Below are positions 55,481 to 63,942 of a stretch of 64,000 nucleotides of DNA, one piece after another. Positions within the stretch are counted from its first letter, which is position 1, and every line of letters starts with the position of its first letter. Position numbers and translations under genes: made by a program. Source of the DNA: a virus; the IMG/VR virus record IMGVR_UViG_3300022745_000022, positions 30,295 through 94,294 of that record. One strand, 5' to 3'. A model generated the notes under the pieces. The model was not told where the DNA came from and did not search any database. It saw only the letters and a program-made list of their open reading frames with translations.

Positions 55481-55703
55481 CGTCACCTGGTCCTCCTGTA
55501 ATATCGCCATTGCTCAGTTTTAAATGGTCATTCAATTCTTCTTCAGGAAACTCGTGTCGATACAACCTGGTGGTAGCGTCGCGCAGCATGATGATGATGT
55601 GCCCATTGAACAGGGAGAGACTCTCCACGCGTCCACTGAACCTGTCATCATAAGTGACGAGCTTGTCAACCCAGGTAGCTTCGTATGATTGCTCCGTCGA
55701 CAT
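55461..55703 (-). CDS. Small hypothetical protein overlapping both neighbours
   Basis: 80 residues from ATG at 55703 (or 83 from 55712). It overlaps the end of the primase gene by 38 bases and the start of the rIIA-like gene by 20 bases, so all three are translationally coupled. It looks like a small beta barrel (YDDRFSGRVESLSLFNGHII) with an acidic, Gly-rich tail. Function unknown. Confidence 0.5.
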   Translation of the reverse strand: MSTEQSYEATWVDKLVTYDDRFSGRVESLSLFNGHIIIMLRDATTRLYRHEFPEEELNDHLKLSNGDITGGPGDDVFAHL

Positions 55704-56718
55704 GGGATTCATACAGTGTCTTTAGAAGTTGGTCGGTGGCTTCTGCACCTTCCCCTTTGCAGAAGTCGGAGATGTCCTTATGGCCAAGCTCCGGTGGTAC
55801 CTGCACGAAGGGAATGCCATATTGCCTGGTGTACTCAAGACCCTTGTGCTTGCCATCATTGTCCATGAGCACCAGGATATGGGCGTAGCGCTGCTTGAAC
55901 AGCTCCATGAACTCCGGTGGAACCATGGTACTCTCCCCGCGTGCGGACACTGCTTCATAGCCCACTGACCGCAAGGTCATGACATCCTTCAGTGCCTTAG
56001 TGATGATGAGCAGGTTGCTATTGTGCTGCAACTGACAGAACCCTTCCAGGTGTCGCTCATCAAAGTCGTTACGGAACTTGAACTCCCTTCTTTCGAAGGG
56101 AAAGTACAGCTTGTAACGATCCCAGATGCGGTAGGCATATCCAGGCGTACGGGGAAAACCAGGGGACTCCTGGTCAGCCAGCATCCAATACATCCCAATG
56201 GCTGTCACATTGTAAGCATGCAACAGCGGGAGATCCACATTGAACTGTTTCCAGTAATCAAGATCCCGGGAGTGGAAGGCACGGCTCTTTATCCGTATCT
56301 TGAAGTTCACCTTTGGCTTGGGTACATACAGGCGCACCTTGCTCGTCACGATGGACCCCGGGGCAAGCCCGAAGTCCTGCTTGATCTTCAGTAGCGCCTG
56401 CCTTCTATTGTCCAGTCCATACAGGGACTTCACCAGGTCGAAGATGTCGCCATGCAATCCACGGCCGGCATCCTTCCACATGTATTCCACGTCCTTGCGG
56501 AACCGTGAGGTGTACACACCGAAGGATGGCTTGTCGTCATCCTCACGGAGAGGAGAGGTGTACATGGCCCCATGCTGAGGTTCAAACCCCAGGTAGTGGC
56601 AGTACAGCGTGAACTCATCCACGCGTTCAAGTACACCTTCCTCCCCGTAAAGGAAATCCTCAGTCAAATTTTCCAAAGGTTCCCTGGATGGTTTCAGGAG
56701 TGGCTTCAGGCACGTCAT
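55666..56718 (-). CDS. TOPRIM-type DNA primase
   Basis: 350 residues from ATG at 56718; other starts are ATG 56757 and TTG 56667, the latter overlapping the upstream stop (TTGACTGA) and removing an unlikely N-terminus. YTSPLREDDDKPSFGVY is the conserved primase N-terminal motif, but the zinc-finger cysteines are absent. The TOPRIM domain has ILVLMDNDGKHKG (DxD), while the first motif reads LIITKALKDVM, lacking the usual Glu; I remember this variant from crAss-like primases. It ends with HKDISDFCKGEG. Makes RNA primers for replication, probably with the DnaB-type helicase. Confidence 0.75.
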   Translation of the reverse strand: MTCLKPLLKPSREPLENLTEDFLYGEEGVLERVDEFTLYCHYLGFEPQHGAMYTSPLREDDDKPSFGVYTSRFRKDVEYMWKDAGRGLHGDIFDLVKSLYGLDNRRQALLKIKQDFGLAPGSIVTSKVRLYVPKPKVNFKIRIKSRAFHSRDLDYWKQFNVDLPLLHAYNVTAIGMYWMLADQESPGFPRTPGYAYRIWDRYKLYFPFERREFKFRNDFDERHLEGFCQLQHNSNLLIITKALKDVMTLRSVGYEAVSARGESTMVPPEFMELFKQRYAHILVLMDNDGKHKGLEYTRQYGIPFVQVPPELGHKDISDFCKGEGAEATDQLLKTLYESHVDGAIIRSYLG

Positions 56719-57385
56719 CGGCAGCCTTGGCTTGTGCCACGGGCTCACCGCTGTCAAAGCCCTTCTCCATCTCCCACTTGGTGAAGCGGAGCTTGGTCTT
56801 ATCGGCCGGTACCGAATTCATGCATTCGATGAACGGGTTGGTGTTCAGGTACCGGGAAGGAAGCGTGGCGTAGTGCTTGTCCTTGCTCTGGCGGATGAGC
56901 TTCAGGCGCACGGGGTTGTTGTCGTCACCCAGGAAAGGAGTGATGTACCCGATGAACTGGTTGCAGTAGTTCGTGTACACCTTCTTGATGGTATCGTTGT
57001 TCAGCATCTCCACGTTGTAATTGGACTTGTCCACACCGGTGCCATCGTAGGGACGGAACTTGACATCCTTCAGCGAGCGATATGCACCGATGATGGAGAC
57101 CAACTGGTCCTTGAAATTGCTGATGTCATCGCTGAGCACCTGCAGCTTCTCCTCATCATTCTTCTCGGAACCGTCCAGATTCTTCAGCTTGGTGATGGTC
57201 GGGGGGAAGATCAGCAGGGCGGAGTTGTTGCTGCCCTCGGAAAGCTCAGCGGCCTCCTCCTCTACGAAGCCACTGGGCTCTTTCTTGTTCAGGCTGATGG
57301 GACGGAAGACCAGGCCCAGTGTTCCCTTGTCGTTGATCTGTGCCTTGTCCAGCACCAGATTCTCATGAATGCCTACTCGTAACAT
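56660..57385 (-). CDS. Possible single-stranded DNA-binding protein
   Basis: 241 residues. A mixed N-terminal half and an aromatic, basic segment (SNYNVEMLNNDTIKKVYTNY) are followed by an acidic, Pro/Ala-rich linker and a short C-terminal end GTFGKFD, like the conserved tails by which SSB proteins bind partners. It lies directly upstream of primase, and just after a terminator, so it probably has its own promoter. SSB is inference; I see no clear OB-fold signature. Confidence 0.4.
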   Translation of the reverse strand: MLRVGIHENLVLDKAQINDKGTLGLVFRPISLNKKEPSGFVEEEAAELSEGSNNSALLIFPPTITKLKNLDGSEKNDEEKLQVLSDDISNFKDQLVSIIGAYRSLKDVKFRPYDGTGVDKSNYNVEMLNNDTIKKVYTNYCNQFIGYITPFLGDDNNPVRLKLIRQSKDKHYATLPSRYLNTNPFIECMNSVPADKTKLRFTKWEMEKGFDSGEPVAQAKAADDVPEATPETIQGTFGKFD

Positions 57386-57411
57386 ATGTTGATCGTGATT
57401 TTACTGAGTTG

Positions 57412-57444
57412 AAAAAAGTGGGCGCACCCGTATGATGCGCCCAC
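57412..57444 (-). terminator. Strong intrinsic terminator inside the replication block
   Basis: On the minus strand: 9-bp perfect GC-rich stem (GTGGGCGCA / TGCGCCCAC), 9-base loop, then TTTTTT. It starts 6 bases after the stop of the gene at 57451-58164. Expected to stop or reduce transcription from that gene into the SSB-like/primase/rII genes. Confidence 0.9.
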
Positions 57445-57450
57445 GAAAGA

Positions 57451-58164
57451 TCAGTTGGCCAGAGCAGGCTCATTCTCCTCCACATCGGCTTCAGAGCTCT
57501 CCTGTTCCATGCCCTCGATGAGGTCAACGGGATACAGGCAGAAGATGGACGGCTCGTCACGGCGCTGAAGCGTCGGCGTACCGGCATCCTTACCGCGGCT
57601 CACGGTCTTGGGAACCATGACCATGGTTTTGCCATTGCTCGGCTTGAAGGGATGAAGCAGGCCGGGAGCACCATCGGCGCCAACGAAGACCAGGTCCACG
57701 TGACGCTTGTTCTCCTTATCCAGCTCGATGCCGTAGACTTCCTTGATCATGGGAAGGAGTTCATCCTTACCGAAGGTCTTGGAACCCTGCTCGAGAACAC
57801 TGGCGCTCACTGCACCGGTCTCCTTGTCATAGCCGGCCTGGCCGAACAAGTCGATACGACCTTCGGTACGGGCGACAGTGGAGATCCAGATGCACTTGGC
57901 ATTACCTCCCAGGGAGATAAAATGGCTGGCATCCACGGAACGGTACACGTCGAAACCATTACCGGACGGCTCAGCGTCTTCGGCAGGGCGCTTGGCGTCG
58001 TACTCCAGATTCAGCGTGGCTACCAGCGTTTCGCTGGGGTACACGGAACCATCATAGTACACGCGCAGGTGGGCTTGCTTGGGGTTGCGGTCGATGCGAC
58101 GGCCACCGCCGCCCTTCTTCTTGTCGGTGCCATTGACGGTCACCGTCTTCAGGAAATCAAACAT
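57451..58164 (-). CDS. Conserved replication-block protein with acidic tail
   Basis: 237 residues. A basic Gly/Arg N-terminus (KKKGGGGRRIDRNP) leads to a domain with AHLRVYYDGSVYPSETLVATLNL, which I recall from other Bacteroidota phages as a hypothetical protein. The C-terminus is very acidic (EQESSEADVEENEPALAN). A basic start plus acidic tail, and a dedicated terminator right behind it, suggest an abundant DNA-associated protein, possibly ssDNA binding. No enzyme motif. Confidence 0.55.
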   Translation of the reverse strand: MFDFLKTVTVNGTDKKKGGGGRRIDRNPKQAHLRVYYDGSVYPSETLVATLNLEYDAKRPAEDAEPSGNGFDVYRSVDASHFISLGGNAKCIWISTVARTEGRIDLFGQAGYDKETGAVSASVLEQGSKTFGKDELLPMIKEVYGIELDKENKRHVDLVFVGADGAPGLLHPFKPSNGKTMVMVPKTVSRGKDAGTPTLQRRDEPSIFCLYPVDLIEGMEQESSEADVEENEPALAN

Positions 58165-58197
58165 GTTTCTTTATTTTTAAGATTCACAGGACATGGA

Positions 58198-58965
58198 TCA
58201 GTCCACATAGATCTTCTTCCAGTCGAATTCAAACTTCTGACCGGCCAAGTGGGGCTGTCGCGCGCCCATCACATTGCCCTCGCTCGTCTGGAAAGAGACC
58301 ATGAGTTTGTTGTCTTTATCGCGGTACAGGTAGCCAATGGCGTCAGCCTTGGCGCAGACCATCGACCCAAGCTTGCCGGTCAGGGAGATGTCATTCACCT
58401 TGACCTGGTCGCCCTTCTTATCCGTCAGCAGCTTCTCCTTCACGTGGACATTGAGGATGAGATACTGGCAGAACTTGGAGAGGGAAAGGATCATGTACAT
58501 CATCTCCTCGCGGAGGAAATGGTATCCAAGACCGTGCGGGAGCTCGAGCACAGTCTCACCGCTCTCCTTGAATTCCTTACTGGCGCCCTTGTTGTTCTTG
58601 AACTTGATGGTGGCCGACTTCTCGGCGTAGTCCTCCAGCATGTCCAGGGTGTCGACACACAGGTACTTGTACGGATACACGTCGTTACCTGTCTTTCCTG
58701 CAGCGATGTTCTGCTTCTTGGCAGCGTTGAGTGCGCCACCGATGTTGTAGAAATCTGCAGGATTCTCGACTTTCAGGCTCATGCATTCATACATGGCCGT
58801 GCCATCTTCCGTGTCCAGGATGAGGCAGTCATTGAGTTCAGTGACCACTTTGGTCTTTCCAACCTTGGGTAGACCGTAGAGGACCAGGATGTGCGGAGAC
58901 AGCCTGGTGGCCTCTTGTTTCTGAGTGGGAAGAGTCACGCTTCCCGGGGTGAGTACTTCTGGCAT
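58198..58965 (-). CDS. RecA-fold ATPase, Sak4-like
   Basis: 255 residues. Walker A is G31-L-P-K-V-G-K-T38 near the N-terminus, followed by LILDTEDG and, about residue 101, YKYLCVDTLDML (Walker B). This is the AAA_24/Sak4 pattern of single-strand annealing ATPases used in phage recombination, common in crAss-like phages. It overlaps the DnaB-type helicase gene by 31 bases, fitting a role at the fork or in recombination-dependent replication. Confidence 0.75.
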   Translation of the reverse strand: MPEVLTPGSVTLPTQKQEATRLSPHILVLYGLPKVGKTKVVTELNDCLILDTEDGTAMYECMSLKVENPADFYNIGGALNAAKKQNIAAGKTGNDVYPYKYLCVDTLDMLEDYAEKSATIKFKNNKGASKEFKESGETVLELPHGLGYHFLREEMMYMILSLSKFCQYLILNVHVKEKLLTDKKGDQVKVNDISLTGKLGSMVCAKADAIGYLYRDKDNKLMVSFQTSEGNVMGARQPHLAGQKFEFDWKKIYVD

Positions 58966-60122
58966 ATAGTTTCAATTTGGCTCGTCTTGTCCTGATAGTC
59001 TTCCAATGCCGCGAGGTTTATGGACGCGGGGAGTTGCTCGAACCGGTTGACCACTGGATTCATGAATAGCGGGATCAGGGTATTGGCCAGGCCATAGCGA
59101 TGCTTCATCACGTACAGTCCGATCAGGAAATCCCCGTAGTCCTCCACCTTGTATCCATGGAAACTGTCCAGCTCGAACATGCGCGGGGACACCAGCCCGA
59201 GTACCACGTCGGCATCCCGGTAGGTGTACTTGCTGTCCCCAAAATCCAGGCGCTGCGGGGCGATTACGGCATCACTCATCTTCTTGGCATTACGGTGCCA
59301 GGATTGCATGTCCGTGGAGAACTGCTGGATGATGACCCATGTGGCGTTGAACAGGTTTCTGGTGGCCACTGCATACCGGCTGAGCAGGTCGATGGTCTGT
59401 TTGGTGTCCATGCTTCGCTCGCTATGCACGAGCGCAACGTGGTCGACCATGAACATGACCAGTGAGTCCTGTTCGCCGGGATTGGGATCGTAGCCTTTCA
59501 CTGCACCATACTCCTTACCGGGGGCCGGTGGATCACGATGCACGGTGCCATGCGTGTTGTAATGGTGCATTACATCCATAAAGATGGCCGTGGGGTGCAT
59601 GGAATCCTCGCGGAAAGCAATACACTCGCCCATCTTGGACACATAAGCGTAGCCTGCCCGGATGTATTTCATGTCCGTATCGTCAGGATAGTTCCCGTGG
59701 ATACGACCCATGATGAAATTGGAAGGATACATGCGTCCATACTTCAGGTAGATGTAATAGCTCACCCAGCGCGCAAGCTTCTCCTGCTTACTCAACTCGA
59801 ATGAGTAGTAGTAACAGTAGAACTTCTTGCCATGGGTTTTTGCGTACTCATATGCCTGCAGCAGGAAGATGAAGTCGGAGAGCGTCGTCTTTCCGACACC
59901 ACTGTCCGCACCTACCAGGTAGTACCGCCCGCGGTGAATGCCGTGGATGGTGGCATCCAGCTTGGGAAGACTCGTCGGCCAGCCGGCATTGTCTCCCTTG
60001 CGTCCACGCTCCACAGTGGCCAGGAAACCACTCTTGTTCTCCATGGCCATTTGCAGGATCTCCTGGAGTTCCTCGGGAAGATCCAGGATGTCCTCATAAT
60101 CGCCATTTGGTTGTTCGTCCAT
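58935..60122 (-). CDS. DnaB-family replicative helicase
   Basis: 395 residues from ATG at 60122; a longer frame to 60248 would run far into the upstream gene and encodes low-complexity sequence. Walker A is G71-A-D-S-G-V-G-K78-T79, followed by FYCYYYSFELSKQEKLAR (motif H1a-like) and SLVMFMVDHVALV (Walker B). There is no DnaB N-terminal domain, so it is the RecA-type motor only, as in many phages. It should unwind the template for the phage polymerase, with primase encoded downstream. Confidence 0.8.
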   Translation of the reverse strand: MDEQPNGDYEDILDLPEELQEILQMAMENKSGFLATVERGRKGDNAGWPTSLPKLDATIHGIHRGRYYLVGADSGVGKTTLSDFIFLLQAYEYAKTHGKKFYCYYYSFELSKQEKLARWVSYYIYLKYGRMYPSNFIMGRIHGNYPDDTDMKYIRAGYAYVSKMGECIAFREDSMHPTAIFMDVMHHYNTHGTVHRDPPAPGKEYGAVKGYDPNPGEQDSLVMFMVDHVALVHSERSMDTKQTIDLLSRYAVATRNLFNATWVIIQQFSTDMQSWHRNAKKMSDAVIAPQRLDFGDSKYTYRDADVVLGLVSPRMFELDSFHGYKVEDYGDFLIGLYVMKHRYGLANTLIPLFMNPVVNRFEQLPASINLAALEDYQDKTSQIETICQKYSPREA

Positions 60123-60618
60123 CTTGCTTGGTTTTCTCCAGTTCGGTGATCTTGCCTGCTTGCTGTGCCTTGAGATACTCGTCGTAGTGGGTGATCCACT
60201 GATTCTCTTCCATGAATCGGCCAATGGATACCTTGTACGGGATGTCACTGGCGTAGTACAGCTTCGTGGATTCCACCAGCGTGGGGTAATCCACCTTGTG
60301 CTTCTCCAGTGCCTGGCGGAACGCTTTCATCCCACCTTCGCTGAAGACATTGGTTTGGTAGGGAGTTCCATTAGGGCCGTTGATCCGGGAGGGTATGGCG
60401 CATTCCTGAATGAATCGCAAGTACAGGCCACGCCACTCCAGGATCTTGGGAACCTTCGGCTCGATGACTGCCGGCACATTGTTGGCCAGTAAGACAACTC
60501 CTTGCTCCACTCCGGTGATCTCCTTGTTGAACTTAGCGGTGAACATGTACTTCCCCTTCACCACGACCGCGTAGCCGTTGTCCATGAGGAACTGTACTAC
60601 TTCATTCAGGGTGCTCAT
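60094..60618 (-). CDS. Hypothetical replication protein, possible helicase accessory
   Basis: 174 residues, overlapping the DnaB-type helicase gene by 29 bases. The N-terminal 30 residues are a small alpha/beta unit (VVQFLMDNGYAVVVKGKYMF). The C-terminal region (KVSIGRFMEENQWITHYDEYL) resembles the helical end found in phage proteins encoded just upstream of replicative helicases. A helicase loader or accessory factor is the best guess from position and this pattern. Confidence 0.45.
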   Translation of the reverse strand: MSTLNEVVQFLMDNGYAVVVKGKYMFTAKFNKEITGVEQGVVLLANNVPAVIEPKVPKILEWRGLYLRFIQECAIPSRINGPNGTPYQTNVFSEGGMKAFRQALEKHKVDYPTLVESTKLYYASDIPYKVSIGRFMEENQWITHYDEYLKAQQAGKITELEKTKQDGRTTKWRL

Positions 60619-60812
60619 TTTACAATCTCGATGTCAGATACTTCGATATTGAATAGATTGGCGGCGTCTTCCAAGTCTTCAACCATGATCACAGGCGTTC
60701 CCTCGCCACAGAAAGTACGGATATTCCCCTGTTCATCCTCGTCAGAGATGTCCACCTTAATAGCGTAGTGCTTACCGGTCATGTACAGCACCCTGTAGAG
60801 ATCTTTTTGCAT
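60615..60812 (-). CDS. Small acidic hypothetical protein
   Basis: 65 residues from ATG at 60812 (an ATG at 60878 would add 22 residues overlapping the helicase gene). It overlaps the next start by 4 bases (ATGA). Mixed beta and helix, acidic (VDISDEDEQGN, VEDLEDAANLFNIEVSDIEIV). No motif; function unknown. Confidence 0.5.
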   Translation of the reverse strand: MQKDLYRVLYMTGKHYAIKVDISDEDEQGNIRTFCGEGTPVIMVEDLEDAANLFNIEVSDIEIVK

Positions 60813-60837
60813 AATTGAGGGTATTGAAGTTAAGAAA

Positions 60838-62031
60838 TCAGAAGCGTTCCGCAAAGAACTTTCCGGTGTAAATTTCACTGGACATCACACGCGTAATGCG
60901 TTGAGGGTTAATGTCTTCCAACGCTTTCTTAACCCAGGATTCGTCCTGGGTTCCCTGCGTACAGAGGACAATGACCAGGGCCTTGTGATCGGGCCTGATG
61001 CGCACTACGCGACCGATGCGCTGGACGATCGTACGGGAGTTGGAGTTCGTCTGTACGATGAAGGCAATGTCCAGATCGGGGATGTTGTGCCCCTCGTCCA
61101 CGGCATTGACCACACCGATTCGGTCGATCACCTTCTCCTTGAAATCCTCCAGCTTGCTGCGCAGCTTCTTTCCCTTCTTCACCTTACTGTGGAACACGTC
61201 CTCACCCATCGTGACGTTGGCTTGTTCAATGCTGCCAAAGAAAGTGATGATGCGCTTGTCCACGGGCAACCGGTCCAATATGTACTTGGCCAGCCGTTGC
61301 TTGGAAGGTAGTGCACACAGGAACCGGAAGCGTTTGAGCTGCATGAACTTCAGGCTGTTGGCCGGTACTCCACGCATCTGCATGGAGTTGATGATCTTGC
61401 TCAGGTGCTGGTACGCAGCGCTTTCAGTGGTCAGGAAGGGCTTGTCCTTGGTGCCCGCGGGAATGTTGATGCTCACACTATCCAGGCTGTCCATTACTAC
61501 GAAGATGTCAAAGTCCGCCACGATCTTATCCTCTACTCCCTGGTCCAGGGAATACTTGAAGATTACCGGGGCGAACTCCCTGATGATCGCGTACTTAATG
61601 GGATCAGCCAGCTCCTTGGGAGGAGTGGCCGTGAGGCCCAGCGTGGCGAAGATGAGGTTGTTATCGTATAGCTTGGCCGATAGCGTCGTGAGGTGATGCA
61701 CCTCATCGAAGATGACCAGCTTGAACTTGTATCCCCTCACCTTGGACACTGAAGCATAACACACGATGAGTACGCGTGCCTGCTCCAGTGCGGTCGACCA
61801 CTGAACCAACTCGGCCGGCCAGTTCTCATCACGCAACACCTCAGTAGGTGTCACGATGAGGATGTCCTGCTGCTTTCCATCCCACGGTTCCAGGCTTTCA
61901 GCGGCAAGTACCGCCATGCGGGATTTCCCTACGCCGGTGGCGCCTGCGATGGTGCCCTTACGGCCATGGCGTTCCCACACGCTTACAGCTCCGCGCTGCA
62001 GCTCGTCCTTTGTTTGGTTGAACATGGTCAT
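60838..62031 (-). CDS. SF2 DNA helicase (UvsW/SNF2-like)
   Basis: 397 residues. Walker A is G30-A-T-G-V-G-K36-S37; motif II is D109-E-V-H112; then LGLTATPPK (motif III), RIITFFGSIEQANV (IV) and QRIGRVVRIRPD (VI). This is a complete superfamily 2 helicase core. Compact size without extra domains resembles T4 UvsW or the SNF2-type helicases of crAss-like phages. Likely drives branch migration or clears R-loops in recombination-dependent replication. Start overlaps the upstream stop (ATGA). Confidence 0.85.
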   Translation of the reverse strand: MTMFNQTKDELQRGAVSVWERHGRKGTIAGATGVGKSRMAVLAAESLEPWDGKQQDILIVTPTEVLRDENWPAELVQWSTALEQARVLIVCYASVSKVRGYKFKLVIFDEVHHLTTLSAKLYDNNLIFATLGLTATPPKELADPIKYAIIREFAPVIFKYSLDQGVEDKIVADFDIFVVMDSLDSVSINIPAGTKDKPFLTTESAAYQHLSKIINSMQMRGVPANSLKFMQLKRFRFLCALPSKQRLAKYILDRLPVDKRIITFFGSIEQANVTMGEDVFHSKVKKGKKLRSKLEDFKEKVIDRIGVVNAVDEGHNIPDLDIAFIVQTNSNSRTIVQRIGRVVRIRPDHKALVIVLCTQGTQDESWVKKALEDINPQRITRVMSSEIYTGKFFAERF

Positions 62032-63479
62032 ACTTTAGCGATGAATAATCGGTTGCGCGCCCGTGTCGCCGCCACATACTTGATCCGGTTCATCTCCTCC
62101 AGTTTGTGGTTGCGGGAGATGTCCCAGTCCAGCATGAGGACATTGTCATAGGTGGAACCCTGGCTTTTGTGTGCCGTGATGGCATAGTTGTACTTGAACC
62201 AGCAGAACAGACCCAGGTTGTTGTAGTACTGGCGCCAGCCACGCTTGCGCGCGTCCTGGTCGTAGGTCTTCAACGTGAGCTGCTTATGCTCATTGGCGAG
62301 CCTGTCCCATTCCCCGAGGGAATCCTCATGGAGGATCTTGATCTCATGCTCCTTGCGGGTGGCGATGCCTCCGGGGAGGATGACCTCGGTGGAGATGAGA
62401 CACTGGTAGTACTGGAACATGGTCATGTCCACGGACATCTCCATGCCCTTGGCCTTGTTCCAGGGCACATGCATGAAGTCCACGCTGTGGGAGACCACTT
62501 CGAACTCCTGATTGGTGGACAGGAGCATGCGCTCCTGGTTATCGAAGTACGGCTTGTCAGCGATCATCTTCTCTCCATTGACCACATGCGGCAGATCTTT
62601 GCCGGATTTCCCGTAGATCCGCTCGCGTATGGCCTGGTTGTAGAAGTTGACCACCTTATTGGTGTAGGCCACCACCTTCATGTGATCGGAGTTCTCCTGG
62701 AACTGCCCATCACAGAAGTACTCCTGCAGGATGTCCCCGATGCGCGTCTGTGCCTGCGGGGTTTCCACGTCGATAACCTCGATGCCCCGTCCGTCAGTGG
62801 TCAATGCTGTGCTGGCCACAGGACGGCTCTTCTTGTACTCCTGGCGTAGCGTGGTGGCATACTCCAGGATGGGATTGCCGGCTCCCTGGCGCACGATATC
62901 GGTGAGCTCAAGCACACGGATATCGTAGGCTTCCTGTTTGTCAGCCAGGAAGACCGGAGAGTCAGGACACCAGTTGGAGGGCTTGTCCTTTCCGGATTCC
63001 ACTGGCGGGATCTGCACCGGGTCACCCATCATGATGATGTGCAGCCGGCTCATCTTGGCTCTGGCCTTCATCAAGAGCGTGAATAGCTCAGTGCTGAGCA
63101 TGGAGACCTCGTCCAGGATGAGCACGTTGTATGCCTCGATCCTGGGATCACGGTCTCCCCATGTGGGCACGAAGTTGATCTTACCCGTCTTATGATCGAT
63201 CTCCTCCTTGAGGCCCAACAGGGAGTGGATGGTGGCATAGTCTACCCGGCCACCGAGGCTCTGGCTTTTCTTCAGTACCTGTACCGCCTTATGCGTCGGC
63301 GCACTGACGGCCACGCGCAGGTTCCTGAGTTCCAGCGCGCCTTCCAGCACACGGCCCAGCGTGAAGGTCTTGCCGGTGCCAGCATAGCCCTTGAGCAGGT
63401 ACATGCAGGAATCACTGCCTACCAGGTAGTCCACCAAGGCATTGTAAGCCGACTGTTGTCCGCTATTCAGGGTTATCAT
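62028..63479 (-). CDS. SF1 DNA helicase (Dda/RecD-like)
   Basis: 483 residues from ATG at 63479 (alternative ATG at 63506, with more overlap). Walker A is G31-Y-A-G-T-G-K37-T38; APTHKAVQVL (Ia), LILDEVSMLS (II), MMGDPVQIPPV (III), ITAHKSQGSTYDNV (V) and YVAATRARNRLFI (VI) form the full superfamily 1B set. Known relatives (T4 Dda, RecD2) unwind 5'-3' and help start or restart replication. It overlaps the upstream gene by 17 bases and the SF2 helicase by 4. Confidence 0.9.
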   Translation of the reverse strand: MITLNSGQQSAYNALVDYLVGSDSCMYLLKGYAGTGKTFTLGRVLEGALELRNLRVAVSAPTHKAVQVLKKSQSLGGRVDYATIHSLLGLKEEIDHKTGKINFVPTWGDRDPRIEAYNVLILDEVSMLSTELFTLLMKARAKMSRLHIIMMGDPVQIPPVESGKDKPSNWCPDSPVFLADKQEAYDIRVLELTDIVRQGAGNPILEYATTLRQEYKKSRPVASTALTTDGRGIEVIDVETPQAQTRIGDILQEYFCDGQFQENSDHMKVVAYTNKVVNFYNQAIRERIYGKSGKDLPHVVNGEKMIADKPYFDNQERMLLSTNQEFEVVSHSVDFMHVPWNKAKGMEMSVDMTMFQYYQCLISTEVILPGGIATRKEHEIKILHEDSLGEWDRLANEHKQLTLKTYDQDARKRGWRQYYNNLGLFCWFKYNYAITAHKSQGSTYDNVLMLDWDISRNHKLEEMNRIKYVAATRARNRLFIAKV

Positions 63480-63942
63480 TTGGAAAGTTTTTGGTGAACC
63501 AATCATCGAACGTGCTCAAGTTATCGGACGCGATGTCCCGGTGCAATGAAGCCCTGGACTCTTGCCAGACGTGCTTCATCTTATTCTTCAGGTAATGCTT
63601 GTTGACCACTGCGTCTACAGTGGTCTCCATGAGTTTACTGTTCGGATGGGTGATGATGAAATAGGTGATCTCGGCAAGACAGTTGAGCATATCCTCTTCT
63701 TCTTCGGCCTTGGGTTTCAGGTACTGGTCAGCGAAAGACTTCAAGTCAGGTATGGCCTGCACCATGGACAACTCCCTGTTGCGGCAATAGCCGAACCATG
63801 AGTAGGCGATATCCATGAGGTTCTTGAAGTTCTCCCGGCCGATCGGTGAGTTCTGAAGGTTCTTCAGCGCGATACGGTTGAGCATGCTATACACAAGAAC
63901 GAGCTTCACATCGTTGTGGAAATTCTCATCTCTCTGGAGCAT
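63463..63942 (-). CDS. Hypothetical helical protein
   Basis: 159 residues from ATG at 63942, preceded by an A-rich leader; ATG at 63993 would add 17 residues and the gene could also start there. Almost all helical, with acidic KAEEEEDMLNCL in the middle and NFPNDNPE at the end. Coupled to the SF1 helicase gene. No family recognised; the rest of the operon lies beyond the window. Confidence 0.55.
   Translation of the reverse strand: MLQRDENFHNDVKLVLVYSMLNRIALKNLQNSPIGRENFKNLMDIAYSWFGYCRNRELSMVQAIPDLKSFADQYLKPKAEEEEDMLNCLAEITYFIITHPNSKLMETTVDAVVNKHYLKNKMKHVWQESRASLHRDIASDNLSTFDDWFTKNFPNDNPE

Noticed and set aside
57652-58872. Plus-strand ORF of 406 codons opposite the Sak4-like and 237-residue genes
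   Set aside because: It spans two well supported minus-strand genes and the leader between them; no motif is visible.
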